Positions 9,258 to 17,297 of a stretch of 59,969 nucleotides of DNA are shown one piece after another (the first letter of the stretch is position 1; the number at the start of each line of letters is the position of its first letter). Position numbers and translations under genes: made by a program. Source of the stretch: Planctomycetota bacterium (GTDB taxonomy: Bacteria; Planctomycetota; GCA-002687715; DRQF01); contig DRQF01000198.1 in NCBI GenBank assembly GCA_011369445.1, forward strand, positions 1 to 59,969, given 5' to 3'. The notes beneath the pieces were generated by a model, which did not search any database, was not told where the DNA came from, and saw only the letters and a list, made by a program, of their open reading frames with translations.

Positions 9258-9311
9258 AGCCCGCCCGACGCGGCTCGGCCGGGGTTCCGTTCTCCCCCAA
9301 CCGAATCGGGT

Positions 9312-9340
9312 TTTACCCAAAGTATACATCCTGCCGATAG
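9312..9340 (+). promoter_or_regulatory. Candidate sigma-28 (FliA-type) promoter before motA
   Basis: GCCGATAG at 9333-9340 matches 7 of 8 bases of the sigma-28 -10 consensus GCCGATAA and lies in the only sizeable gap of the left operon. The -35 part (TTTACCCA at 9312-9319) is a poor match to TAAAGTTT, so the call is tentative. Confidence 0.35.
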
Positions 9341-9374
9341 AGAGGGAGTCCACCCTCGGCAACCGCTCGGGGTG

Positions 9375-9395
9375 GCTCTTCCCGCGGGGAAGAGC
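9375..9395 (+). other. Perfect hairpin in the motA leader
   Basis: A 9-base-pair perfect stem (GCTCTTCCC pairing with GGGAAGAGC) with a 3-base GCG loop. It lies 59 bases before the motA start. No T run follows, so it does not look like an intrinsic terminator. It could be an mRNA stability or attenuation element between the export and stator genes. Confidence 0.5.
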
Positions 9396-9454
9396 TGGGC
9401 GGTTGGACACGGTCGGCGATGCCGAACGTGCCGAAGTTTCAGGGAGAACGGAGC

Positions 9455-10231
9455 ATGGACATCGCCACGGTCGTGGGCCTCGTCTTGGGCCACGTACTGA
9501 TTTTCGGTTCGATCATGATGGGCGCGGGTATCGGCGCATTCGTCGATATCCCCTCCGTCATCATCGTCGTCGGCGGTACCATCGCCGCGGTGATGGTCTC
9601 CTTCCCCATGAACAAGTTCACGACGACAGGGAAGGTCATCAAGAAGAGCCTGATGTTCGTCCTTCCCGATCCCACCGAGAAGATCGAGGAGATGGCCCAA
9701 TTCGCAGCCCTCGCTCGCAAGGAAGGCCTGCTGGCCCTCGAGGAAAAACTGGGGGCATTGGATGACGCCTTTCTCGTCAAGGGCCTTCGTCTCGTCGTCG
9801 ATGGCTTCCCGCCCGAAGTCGTGCGAGACATCCTCGAATCCGATCTCGCAGCGACTCAGGAGCGCCACGGAGTGGGTAAGGCCATCATGGACAAGATGGG
9901 CGAAGTCGCGCCGGCGTTCGGCATGATCGGCACCCTCATCGGTCTGGTGACCATGTTGAAGAACCTCTCCGACCCATCCCAGATCGGCACGGGCATGGCC
10001 GTGGCCCTCCTGACCACCTTCTATGGCGCCTTTCTCGCCAACGTGATCTTCCTTCCGGTGGCCACGAAGCTGGAGCAACGCAAGAAGGAGGAAGCTCTGC
10101 TGAAGGAGGTGATGATCGAGGGAATCGTCTCCATTCAGAACGGCGACAAGCCCGCCATGGTGAAGGAAAAGCTGAAGGCCTACCTTCCGCCCGCGCTCCG
10201 CGACGCCATGGACGCGGCGGCAAAGAAGTAG
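9455..10231 (+). CDS. motA: Flagellar stator protein MotA
   Basis: A 258-residue proton/sodium-channel stator subunit. The start at 9455 (MDIATVVGLV) follows GGAGAACGGAGC; an in-frame ATG at 9419 adds 12 residues with no family match. Four transmembrane helices are seen: two near the N-terminus (VVGLVLGHVLIFGSIMM; VIIVVGGTIAAVMVSF), then GMIGTLIGLVTMLKNLSDP and GMAVALLTTFYGAFLANVI. The cytoplasmic loop carries the charged residues that face FliG. It is separated from the export genes by about 200 bases with a hairpin and a possible own promoter, and is followed by two MotB-type genes. Confidence 0.95.
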   Translation: MDIATVVGLVLGHVLIFGSIMMGAGIGAFVDIPSVIIVVGGTIAAVMVSFPMNKFTTTGKVIKKSLMFVLPDPTEKIEEMAQFAALARKEGLLALEEKLGALDDAFLVKGLRLVVDGFPPEVVRDILESDLAATQERHGVGKAIMDKMGEVAPAFGMIGTLIGLVTMLKNLSDPSQIGTGMAVALLTTFYGAFLANVIFLPVATKLEQRKKEEALLKEVMIEGIVSIQNGDKPAMVKEKLKAYLPPALRDAMDAAAKK

Positions 10232-10242
10232 GAGAGCCGCTC

Positions 10243-11010
10243 ATGGGGAAACAATCCGCGCCAGATCCAGCGCCTCAGGGAGCTCCCCTCTGGATCGTGA
10301 CGTTCACCGACATGAGCTCGTTGCTGCTAACGTTCTTCATCCTGCTGCTTACCTTTTCCTCCATGGAGACGGAAAAGCTCCAACAGGCCACCGGCAATTT
10401 CGCGGGAGCGTTCGGCGCCATCACGGAACCCGGTCAGCGATCACGCCCCGACACGGACACGAACGAGGCTCGGCCGTTCCGCAAGACCGATCTGAACGGA
10501 GTGACGGACACGTCGCAACGACACGATCAGGTCGATGAACTCGTGAAGAAGATCCAGGACAGGAAGATCTTCAACGTTCAAATCACGCGGGAAGACACCG
10601 TCGAGGGCACCCGCATTCATCTTGTCCCTCCCGGCAACGAGGAAGTGTTCTTTCTCGCCTCGGATCGCCTCAAACCGACGAGTCAACGGGTGCTGAGAGA
10701 GATCGGAAAGATGTTCCGGACGCTTCCGGTGCGACTCGTGGTCGAAACCCACATCGATACGGAAATGGGACGCGCCCGGCGAGGCGTCTCGCCGAAGGAT
10801 CTCACGCTGAGCCAGGCTCTGGCGGCGGCCCGGGTTCTCCAGGAAGCGGGGATGACGCCTGAGAACGTCGGCGCCGCCCCCCGTGGGGATCTCTACCCCA
10901 TCGACGACAACAAGACGGCGGAGGGGCGATACAAGAATCGCCGCCTGGACATTCTCGTGATTCCGTTTGCGAAGGACGAGATCCTCAAACGGGCGGCGGG
11001 AGGCCTCTGA
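10243..11010 (+). CDS. motB: MotB-type stator protein, first copy
   Basis: A 255-residue protein with a short cytoplasmic N-terminus and one transmembrane helix. The conserved ion-binding Asp is in VTFTDMSSLLLTFFILLL. The C-terminal OmpA-like peptidoglycan-binding domain keeps its key positions: the Asp in ETHIDTEMG and the NRRLDILVIP motif after a Thr-containing EGRYK turn. It therefore looks like a complete, anchoring MotB. It starts 11 bases after motA and is followed at once by a second, divergent MotB-like gene. Confidence 0.9.
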   Translation: MGKQSAPDPAPQGAPLWIVTFTDMSSLLLTFFILLLTFSSMETEKLQQATGNFAGAFGAITEPGQRSRPDTDTNEARPFRKTDLNGVTDTSQRHDQVDELVKKIQDRKIFNVQITREDTVEGTRIHLVPPGNEEVFFLASDRLKPTSQRVLREIGKMFRTLPVRLVVETHIDTEMGRARRGVSPKDLTLSQALAAARVLQEAGMTPENVGAAPRGDLYPIDDNKTAEGRYKNRRLDILVIPFAKDEILKRAAGGL

Positions 11011-11011
11011 G

Positions 11012-11731
11012 ATGGGAAAGAAAGCCGTCGTCGAAGAAGCCCCCATGGGCGCCCCGCTCTACATGGTCTCGTTCGGCGACATGATCACGATCCTGCTGAC
11101 CTTCTTCATTCTTCTCTGCTCGTACGCGGAGGAGCAGCAATCGGGATTCGTTTCTGACGGGGTGGGATCATTCCGCGCCGCCGTCAATGATTTCGGCCTT
11201 CCGGGCGCGCTGCCCGGAGACACTTTGCCCGTCGATCTGGGGGCGAAACGAGTCCGGTTCAAGCCGGTCGGCGCCCTGAATCCTCGGTTGCTGACGGAAC
11301 CCGATGGCACCATCTCGGACCTCAACCGCGATGCTCTCCGCCAGGTCGTCAAAAAAGCCCTGCGCCAGGACAAGGTCACCCGCATCCCGGCGGAGATGGT
11401 CTTCGAACCAGGCAGTTGGAGCCTGACGCAGGCCCACCGAAGCGCTCTCGACGTCATCGCACCGCTTCTCGTGGGAAAGAACATGAAGATCCGAATCGAA
11501 GGATACGCCTACGAGGAGGGCGTGGACGAGGATCTGCGCCTCATCGCGGCGCGACGCGCGGAAGCGGTCGCCCTCTATCTCATCGAAGACCAGGGGGTTG
11601 ACGCGAAACAGATCGAGACGGTCGGCTACGGCTCGAGCGGGCCGGGAGCCGAAGCACATAAGAACAGGATCATCCAGGACCTTCTGGGGCGGCGCATTGC
11701 CTACATCAGTCTGGTTCCGGCGCCGAGGTAA
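11012..11731 (+). CDS. MotB-type stator protein, second copy with altered OmpA domain
   Basis: A 239-residue paralogue of the preceding protein. The start is the ATG at 11012, one base after the first motB stop; a longer reading adds 15 unrelated residues. The transmembrane helix keeps the channel Asp (VSFGDMITILLTFFILLCSY). The C-terminal OmpA-like domain is recognisable (ARRAEAVALYLIEDQGVDAK). However, the usual Asp of the GHTD-like motif is replaced (EGYAYEEG), and the NRR motif reads LGRRIAYI. It may bind peptidoglycan differently, or act as a partner of the first MotB in a mixed stator. The family is clear; the separate function is inference. Confidence 0.85.
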   Translation: MGKKAVVEEAPMGAPLYMVSFGDMITILLTFFILLCSYAEEQQSGFVSDGVGSFRAAVNDFGLPGALPGDTLPVDLGAKRVRFKPVGALNPRLLTEPDGTISDLNRDALRQVVKKALRQDKVTRIPAEMVFEPGSWSLTQAHRSALDVIAPLLVGKNMKIRIEGYAYEEGVDEDLRLIAARRAEAVALYLIEDQGVDAKQIETVGYGSSGPGAEAHKNRIIQDLLGRRIAYISLVPAPR

Positions 11732-11743
11732 GGAAGTCAGAAC

Positions 11744-12232
11744 ATGAAGATCAAGATCATCATCGGCGTCGTCGTCGTCGCGATCATCGCCGTCGCCGCT
11801 TTCGTCGTTGCGGGGGATGGAACGTCACCCAATGCGGCGGAGCTGGAAAAGATGAGGGGCACCGAAGGCTATTATGCGGATAGCGAAATGATGGTTGCCG
11901 TGGACCCGATGGGGGTCCCGAATCTCATTGCGAACTGCGCCGACGCACCGCGTATTGCGAAGATCGCCTTCGATATCCAGTACAAACTCGGCAAGGAATG
12001 GCTGAAGACGCCGGAGAAGGCCACCGAAGCCCTCTCGAAACATGCCGTCGAAATCCGGTCGGCCATGATCCTGCTCATCGCCTCCAAGAAGTCGACCCAG
12101 ATCATCACCGGTGGGAACGCCATCACCTTCCTCGAGGAGGTGAGACGTATGATCAACGAGATCGTCTTCCCGAAGCAGATGGCGCGGGTCGAGCGGGTCC
12201 TCATCAAGGAATTGATCGTTCAGGGGGGGTGA
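11744..12232 (+). CDS. fliL: FliL-like flagellar basal-body-associated protein
   Basis: A 162-residue protein with one N-terminal transmembrane helix (residues ~3-24, Val/Ile-rich) and a periplasmic domain. The C-terminal half (EIRSAMILLIASKKSTQI, then VERVLIKELIVQ) resembles the FliL stomatin-like domain, where the family has a similar short-helix and final-strand pattern. FliL surrounds and stabilises the stator, which agrees with its place after motA and the motB genes. Its 3' end overlaps by 29 bases the end of a lipoprotein gene on the other strand. Confidence 0.72.
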   Translation: MKIKIIIGVVVVAIIAVAAFVVAGDGTSPNAAELEKMRGTEGYYADSEMMVAVDPMGVPNLIANCADAPRIAKIAFDIQYKLGKEWLKTPEKATEALSKHAVEIRSAMILLIASKKSTQIITGGNAITFLEEVRRMINEIVFPKQMARVERVLIKELIVQGG

Positions 12233-13043
12233 GGTTCAGCTCCTCGAGCGTGTCATCCAAAAGTTCCAAGGTTCGCGGCGCCGCATCGTAGGCGCGTAGG
12301 CGCTCCAAGGGAATCTCGGCGATCCGCTCCGCCCACAAGTCATGCGCCTCCGTGCCGGGAGGCGGTTCCTTTTCGGCCCACAACTCGATCCAACGCCAGT
12401 CCTTCTCGTCGAAAATACTCCGGTATCGGGACCGGGCCGCTTTCCACTCGGCGAGGAGAGCCGCGCGCCCGGCTTCGCTCGCCGGATCCGCGTGCGCTCT
12501 CAGCTTGTCCACGACGATCTGAACGCGCAGCCCCTCGAAGAACTCCCTCAGCACCAAATTGCGCGGTGCTTCTCTTTCGAGGGCTCGATCCAAGGCTCGC
12601 AGCTTGGCCTCGTAACTCCTCCTCGACGGGGGCGGGACATCTCCCGCCGCTTCGATCTCGTTCCACCAGACCCACACACCCGACGCAGCATGGAGGACTC
12701 GATCGCGCTCGGTCACCAGGGACGCGGGCTGTGCCTCGCCGAATGCCATGCGAGCCCGCGCGAACTCTCCAGCGCGGACGAGCAGCACACCCTGGCGAAT
12801 TCGGAGAGCCGCCGTGGTCCGCGGACGACGCGGGGCCCGACCGAGGTAGGCCTCGATCTCACGGACACGCTCGAGAAGCGCCTCCTTGCCGTCGAAGGTC
12901 ACCGGCCCGTCCATCCTCTCCAGGAAAGCCTCCTCCGCCACGGCCCGGTTCGAGTCCTCGACAATGCGTCGCACCGTGGCGGTCTGCACGCAAGCGCTAA
13001 GAAGCAGGACTGCCACAGCCCCGACGATCCAATTCCTCCTCAT
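12204..13043 (-). CDS. Predicted lipoprotein of unknown function
   Basis: A 279-residue protein that I do not recognise. It starts MRRNWIVGAVAVLLLSAC, a lipoprotein signal with lipobox LSAC and Cys18. The in-frame extension up to 13427 is an arginine-rich shadow of the gene upstream. The mature part is mostly helical and charged, with Trp-rich segments (VWVWWNEIEAAGD, WRWIELWAEKEPPPGTE). Its start codon overlaps by 4 bases the stop of the 654-residue protein gene upstream, so the two are likely co-translated. Nothing ties it to flagella except location between two flagellar arms. Confidence 0.75.
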   Translation of the reverse strand: MRRNWIVGAVAVLLLSACVQTATVRRIVEDSNRAVAEEAFLERMDGPVTFDGKEALLERVREIEAYLGRAPRRPRTTAALRIRQGVLLVRAGEFARARMAFGEAQPASLVTERDRVLHAASGVWVWWNEIEAAGDVPPPSRRSYEAKLRALDRALEREAPRNLVLREFFEGLRVQIVVDKLRAHADPASEAGRAALLAEWKAARSRYRSIFDEKDWRWIELWAEKEPPPGTEAHDLWAERIAEIPLERLRAYDAAPRTLELLDDTLEELNLTPPERSIP

Positions 13044-15004
13044 GCTTGTTCCTCCAAGAAATCGCCGACGACGCCATCCAGGTCCTCGAGAAAACGCCCG
13101 CGGTCCGTGCGCCAATGGCCGAGTTCCCCACGCCCCCAGGCGCGAACGACGCGACCAAGGAACTCCGGTACGTCCCCTTGACCGATCCCACGCCCCACCT
13201 GTCGCTCCACCCTTTGCAACGACTCGCTCAGGAGTTCGAAGAGCCTCAAGGGGAGGTCGTCCTCCGCGAAACGGTCCGCGAGAGCGCGCGCGTGAACGAC
13301 GAACTCCCTCGAGACGGCTTCGACACTCTCTGGCAGGACCCGGCCGGCGAGAAGGGACGCCTCGTCGCCGCCCAGCAGGTCCCCGAAGACATCCAGAACG
13401 AGAGCAGGCAGGGAGGCGTCGACCCAAGGGTCCTCAGCCAGGACGTCGACGAGGATCTCGATCAGCGCCGTCGCGGTGAGCCGCGAGAAGCCCCCCTCAT
13501 CCACCAGTCGAGCCAGCCGGGCCGCCACGCGCCCCGCGGCCCTCCCGAACCCGCCCCCTGCGGCCAGAGAGGGTTCCCGGGCCACGGCGGACAGTGCGGA
13601 TTCGACGAGCGTCGTCGCCAGACTCTCCCATCCGAGATCGGGCGAGGCCGCGAGCTCGCCGAGAAGTTCCTCGACGAAGCGCCTTGGAAAACCGGGTTCC
13701 TCCACGAGAAGCCCTGGGTGGTCCTTCAGCACCCCCAGTACGGCGCGAACATAGGCTTCGACGGAAGCCCCCTCGAAGGCGTCCCGGAGGTCCCCGGACA
13801 GCACCTCGGCTACGGATGTCAAGAGGAGACCGAGCCCTTTCGAATCCACCCATCGCGAGAGAGCCTCAGGGTCTCTTGCGAGCGCCGAGAGCACAGCCGC
13901 GCCGGCGTCCCTCAGAATACCAGCCGTGATGGGACCGGTGCGCAACCCCTCCGCCAACGCCGCCGTCACAGCGGTCAAGGCGGATTGGGCGAGAGGTGAG
14001 TCCTCGTTCAGGAACCGCGGTCCCTCCGTTCCCAGGGTCTCGAGAAGAGCCCCGAGCAGCTCGTTCCAATGATCCCTGAAAAACGCTGCTGCGTCCGGCG
14101 ACGAGGCCAGAGCTGTGGAAGCCTCGGCCAGCACGCTGGCGAGGAGCGCCTCGAGAAGATCCCCCTCGGAAGCATCGAGCCCCGCCGCGGCCTCGTCCAG
14201 AGCACCTCGGATGACGAAGCGAATGCCGCGCCCCTGGAGGAGTCCAACGAAAAAGTCCGCGTCCTCGCCGGCCAGATCGCGGGCTCGCGCGAGCGCTCCG
14301 AGAGCGACACGGGCGACGCCGCCGCCCACGGGGAGCTCACCCCGTCGATGGACCAAACCTTCGAGCACCGTCCCCAGTGCATGCCTCAAGAGCGCGCCGG
14401 ATCCCGGAAGTTCCTCCAGATCCGGAGCGGCGAAGTTCGCAAGGACGGTCTGCACCAGATCGCGAGCCTGGGGATCACGCAGAACGAGGGCGGCGTTCAC
14501 CGCACCGAACTCGGCGGCAACGTCAACGACAACGGCCGTGAGACGAAACGCGAGGCTGTTCTCTCTTTGGTCCTCGCCCGCAACCACGAAATAGACGAGT
14601 CGACGGATGTCCTCGTCCTCGAGGTTCAAGCGGGACCCGCGCTCCCTCAAGGTTCGCGCGAAATCCCCGTCGGGGTCAAAGACCTTCGCGGGACGTTCGT
14701 AGACTCCCCAGCGGCGAGAGTACTTCTCCAGACTCGGACGCTTCCCCCGCGTCACCGCCCGTCGGATGCGAGGACGATCTTCTCCAAGCGGATCCGGTTC
14801 TCTCCCCTCGGTCTCCCGCAGCACACGTTCGAGCCCGCGTCGCAATTCGGGAATCGTCGGCCGCAGGCGAAGACGGGTCTTGGCAAGGGCCAGGTCGCCC
14901 ATCACGGCGGCTTCTTCCGCCAGGATTTCATCCAGACGGCGCCCCAGGCGAAGAGCGGCCGCCGCCGCGGAAATGGCGAGTCCCGCCACGTCATAGGGAA
15001 TCAT
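13040..15004 (-). CDS. Large helical protein of unknown function
   Basis: A 654-residue protein, rich in Ala, Leu, Asp and Glu, with no family I recognise. The start at 15004 (MIPYDVAGLAISAAAAAL) has CGGAGA about 6 bases upstream; the alternative start at 15028 has no ribosome site. No signal peptide with a clear cleavage site is seen; the first ~20 residues are hydrophobic and might be a membrane anchor. The body reads like many amphipathic helices of about 40 residues, with recurring patterns such as LLGALLETLGTEG, ALARDPEAL and LLGELAASPDLG, suggesting an alpha-solenoid. It overlaps the downstream lipoprotein gene by 4 bases. Confidence 0.75.
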   Translation of the reverse strand: MIPYDVAGLAISAAAAALRLGRRLDEILAEEAAVMGDLALAKTRLRLRPTIPELRRGLERVLRETEGREPDPLGEDRPRIRRAVTRGKRPSLEKYSRRWGVYERPAKVFDPDGDFARTLRERGSRLNLEDEDIRRLVYFVVAGEDQRENSLAFRLTAVVVDVAAEFGAVNAALVLRDPQARDLVQTVLANFAAPDLEELPGSGALLRHALGTVLEGLVHRRGELPVGGGVARVALGALARARDLAGEDADFFVGLLQGRGIRFVIRGALDEAAAGLDASEGDLLEALLASVLAEASTALASSPDAAAFFRDHWNELLGALLETLGTEGPRFLNEDSPLAQSALTAVTAALAEGLRTGPITAGILRDAGAAVLSALARDPEALSRWVDSKGLGLLLTSVAEVLSGDLRDAFEGASVEAYVRAVLGVLKDHPGLLVEEPGFPRRFVEELLGELAASPDLGWESLATTLVESALSAVAREPSLAAGGGFGRAAGRVAARLARLVDEGGFSRLTATALIEILVDVLAEDPWVDASLPALVLDVFGDLLGGDEASLLAGRVLPESVEAVSREFVVHARALADRFAEDDLPLRLFELLSESLQRVERQVGRGIGQGDVPEFLGRVVRAWGRGELGHWRTDRGRFLEDLDGVVGDFLEEQA

Positions 15005-15142
15005 GAGCAGTCTCCGACATGGGCCCATCGAGGGCTGTCCAGGCGCAGTGAGGCCCCAGCAAGCACGCCGCAGCGTGGCCTGCGTACCCCATGACGTTAC
15101 TCTTCTTTTTCAACCGGAGAAAAAAATCGGAGAGATTGCGAA

Positions 15143-15622
15143 ATGAATCGAAGGCGCATCGGAGTTGGAGTTCTTCTGGCCTTCCTCTTCGTGGGCGGCG
15201 GATTCACACTTCGCAATCTCTTGCGTTCCGACGAGGATCGCATCCGCTCCGTCCTCGAAACCATGGTGCGCCGATTCAACGCGCCCGACCCGGGGGACAT
15301 CGGTGAGGGATTCTCCGAGGATTTCGAGGAGGAGGGGTCCGGGTTGGGCCGCGAGGACCTGGAGCGAGGCATGCTCTTCTTGGCGCGCACAGCGGGGCGT
15401 CCATTCCCCTACCAAGTGCATCTGGACGAGGAGGATCTCCTCATCCTCGTCGACGGAGACGAGGCGACCGCGGAGGGTGCCGCAGTCTTCGACACCCTGC
15501 GCGGTTCCGAATGGACAGAAACCTGGCGCATGGGTTTCCGCCTCGAGTTCCGAAAGGACAACGGGACCTGGCGCGTCTATCGGGCGACCACGGACACGCA
15601 GTCAGGTCGCCGCCCGTTCTAA
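15143..15622 (+). CDS. Small exported NTF2-like protein, function unknown
   Basis: A 159-residue protein with an N-terminal hydrophobic helix (RIGVGVLLAFLFVGGGF) that serves as a signal anchor. The domain after it begins EDRIRSVLETMVRRFNAPDP and ends WRMGFRLEFRKDNGTWRVYRA. This pattern, a first helix followed by beta strands ending in a Trp-Arg-Val-Tyr strand, is typical of the NTF2/SnoaL-like fold, which is often non-enzymatic. It is divergent from the 654-residue gene and convergent with the selenoprotein gene, overlapping its end by 4 bases. Confidence 0.7.
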   Translation: MNRRRIGVGVLLAFLFVGGGFTLRNLLRSDEDRIRSVLETMVRRFNAPDPGDIGEGFSEDFEEEGSGLGREDLERGMLFLARTAGRPFPYQVHLDEEDLLILVDGDEATAEGAAVFDTLRGSEWTETWRMGFRLEFRKDNGTWRVYRATTDTQSGRRPF

Positions 15623-16290
15623 CGGCTCGCCTCGGTCTTCGGTTTTGACTCCTTCGAGGGGGTAGCCGCGGGCTTCTTCTTCGAAGATGGAGCCGGCTTC
15701 TTCTTTGGAGCCGGTGCCCACGTCTTCAGGACGCGACGAACTTCCGACGCGTCGGCCCAGGAGAGCTTTTCCGCGACCTTCCCACCCTTCTCGACAAAGA
15801 TCGCTGGATTCGGAACGTCTCCGAAAAGCTTGCGGGAAGGGTCGCCCATGTCGTCCACAAGAAACAGGACGTCGAGTTTCATCTCCTTCTTCGTCTTCCT
15901 GGCGAGGTCGCGGCGCTCCTCCCAGGACGTCGGCTGAACGATGTTCTTGAACGCCATCTGCCGAGCGTGGGGTTCACGGGTGTAGATCACGACGAAGAGC
16001 ACGTCCTTCGGAGCTCGCTTCACAACGCGCCGCAACACGGCGGCGCTTCGACGAAAGGGAGGTCACGTGTAGGCCCCGCCAATGAGAACCACGCGTCGGG
16101 ACTTCACCAGCTTGCGGAGACTGACCTTCTTGCCGTCGAGATCCCTAAGGACGAGGTCAGGAATCTGCGCCCCGAGGACGGGCGATCTCAGACGAAACGC
16201 TTTTCGGTCGTAGAGAACTCGGAGACGTTTTTCCATCTGCCCGGTCAGGGGGAGCACCAGGAACGCAAGGATCAAAGGAATGGATTTCAT
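15619..16290 (-). CDS. Iodothyronine-deiodinase-like selenoprotein with in-frame TGA (Sec76)
   Basis: The reading frame 16290-15619 is interrupted only by one TGA at 16065-16063; read as selenocysteine it gives a 223-residue protein. Residues 1-17 (MKSIPLILAFLVLPLTG) form a signal peptide. A thioredoxin-fold domain follows: GAQIPDLVLRDLDGKKVSL, VVLIGGAYT-Sec-PPF, VLFVVIYTREPHA, a DDMGDPSRKLFGDVPNPAIF stretch, then a Lys/Pro/Ser/Ala-rich tail. The T-Sec-PPF active site, the EPHA histidine and the later D-x-M/YGxxP-like region are the deiodinase pattern. The Cys- or Sec-containing reaction in bacteria is not established. Its ATG overlaps the stop of the upstream lipoprotein gene by 4 bases. A SECIS-like hairpin follows the TGA. 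A pseudogene is unlikely because both halves are intact and join exactly at the catalytic residue. Confidence 0.9.
16027..16046 (-). promoter_or_regulatory. Bacterial SECIS-like hairpin
   Basis: On the - strand a perfect 7-base-pair stem (GCGCCGC with GCGGCGC) closes the 6-base loop CGTGTT. The stem begins 16 bases after the TGA and the loop begins 23 bases after it, with G as the second loop base. These values fall within the known bacterial SECIS geometry that SelB recognises. The element lies inside the coding region, as bacterial SECIS elements do. Confidence 0.75.
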
Positions 16291-17297
16291 CGGATCTCTC
16301 TCAAAACACGAAAGCCCATGTCGTCCGCCTGCACCAGGGGGCGATACCACATACGAAAAGAATTGCGCAGATAGGGACCGTCCAAAACGTAGCTGCCTCC
16401 GCGCAGGACTTGGAGCCCTGGGGCATACTCGCTGGACGTCCACTCGAAGGCATTGCCCGTCAGATCGAAGAATCCCCACCCCGTGGCCGGGAAACGCGCG
16501 GTCCTCATGAGAACACCGCTCTCCTGGTTGGCGGCATCCGCGGTGTAGACGTCACCGTAGGCATAGGTCGAGGACGAGGGGCCGCGCGCCGCCTTCTCCC
16601 ATTCCTCCTCTGTGGGAAGCCGATGCACCGAGCCGGTCACAGAAGTTCGCCAGGCGCAATAGGCGAGCGCCCCGGGAAGACTGACCGTAACGACGGGCTC
16701 ATCGGGAGCGTCGGTGCGGAACCGTCCTTCCCCGGAGCGCTCGATCCTGCACTTGGGGCCGTCCAGGTCGATCCACGTCTCGTCGCAGCGCCCGACGGCG
16801 TTCAGAAACGCTGCGAACTCGGCATTGGTGGTCTCTCGCTCCGCGAGAAAAAAGGGCTCGATATCGACGACGCGCGCCGGTCGCTCGTCGGGCGCTCCCA
16901 CGCCCAAGACGTCACCCACGAGCGCCGGTCCGCCCGGCACGTAGACATACCCCTCCGGGGCGGCGACATCATCGCCCAAGACCAAGGTCAAGGCCTGATC
17001 CTCGGCTACGACGTCCTCGAGCAATGGAGCAGGGCATTTCACCGCACCGTCGTCAACGACATAGCGATCCGCTTCCAACACCAGCTCGATGCGCTGCGCC
17101 CGGCCCAAGTCCACGGTTCCCCCGCCCACGCGCGTCAGCCGAACTGCCTTGCCGGAAGGATTGAGAATGCGAAGGGAACGGCGAGCCGGTTCCCGTGCAA
17201 GAGGGAGGCTCGAACACCCGAACCCCGCGGTGAGAATGACTGCGGGAAGCAGTCGCAGCACGATGCCGCGAAAGAGCAAGACCGGTCCTTTGTCCAT
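16287..17297 (-). CDS. Formylglycine-generating-enzyme-like (SUMF1-type) lipoprotein
   Basis: A 336-residue exported protein. The N-terminal signal ends at AGFGC (Cys28), a possible lipobox. A ~90-residue beta-rich segment precedes the FGE/sulfatase-modifying domain, which shows VYVPGGPALVGD, ERETTNAEFAAFLNAVG, HRLPTEEEWEKAARG, DLTGNAFEWTSSEY and the closing MGFRVLREI. True FGEs end in GFRC-type motifs with catalytic Cys; here the Cys is Val, so formylglycine synthesis is doubtful and a structural or binding role is likelier. The start follows GGAGG by 7 bases. Its stop overlaps the start of the selenoprotein gene (ATGA), so the two form one unit. Confidence 0.88.
   Translation of the reverse strand: MDKGPVLLFRGIVLRLLPAVILTAGFGCSSLPLAREPARRSLRILNPSGKAVRLTRVGGGTVDLGRAQRIELVLEADRYVVDDGAVKCPAPLLEDVVAEDQALTLVLGDDVAAPEGYVYVPGGPALVGDVLGVGAPDERPARVVDIEPFFLAERETTNAEFAAFLNAVGRCDETWIDLDGPKCRIERSGEGRFRTDAPDEPVVTVSLPGALAYCAWRTSVTGSVHRLPTEEEWEKAARGPSSSTYAYGDVYTADAANQESGVLMRTARFPATGWGFFDLTGNAFEWTSSEYAPGLQVLRGGSYVLDGPYLRNSFRMWYRPLVQADDMGFRVLREIR

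Noticed and set aside
16063-16065. TGA read as a nonsense mutation or frameshift that makes a pseudogene
   Set aside because: Both halves are intact, in the same frame, and join exactly at the catalytic Sec position of a known Sec family; a SECIS-like hairpin follows.
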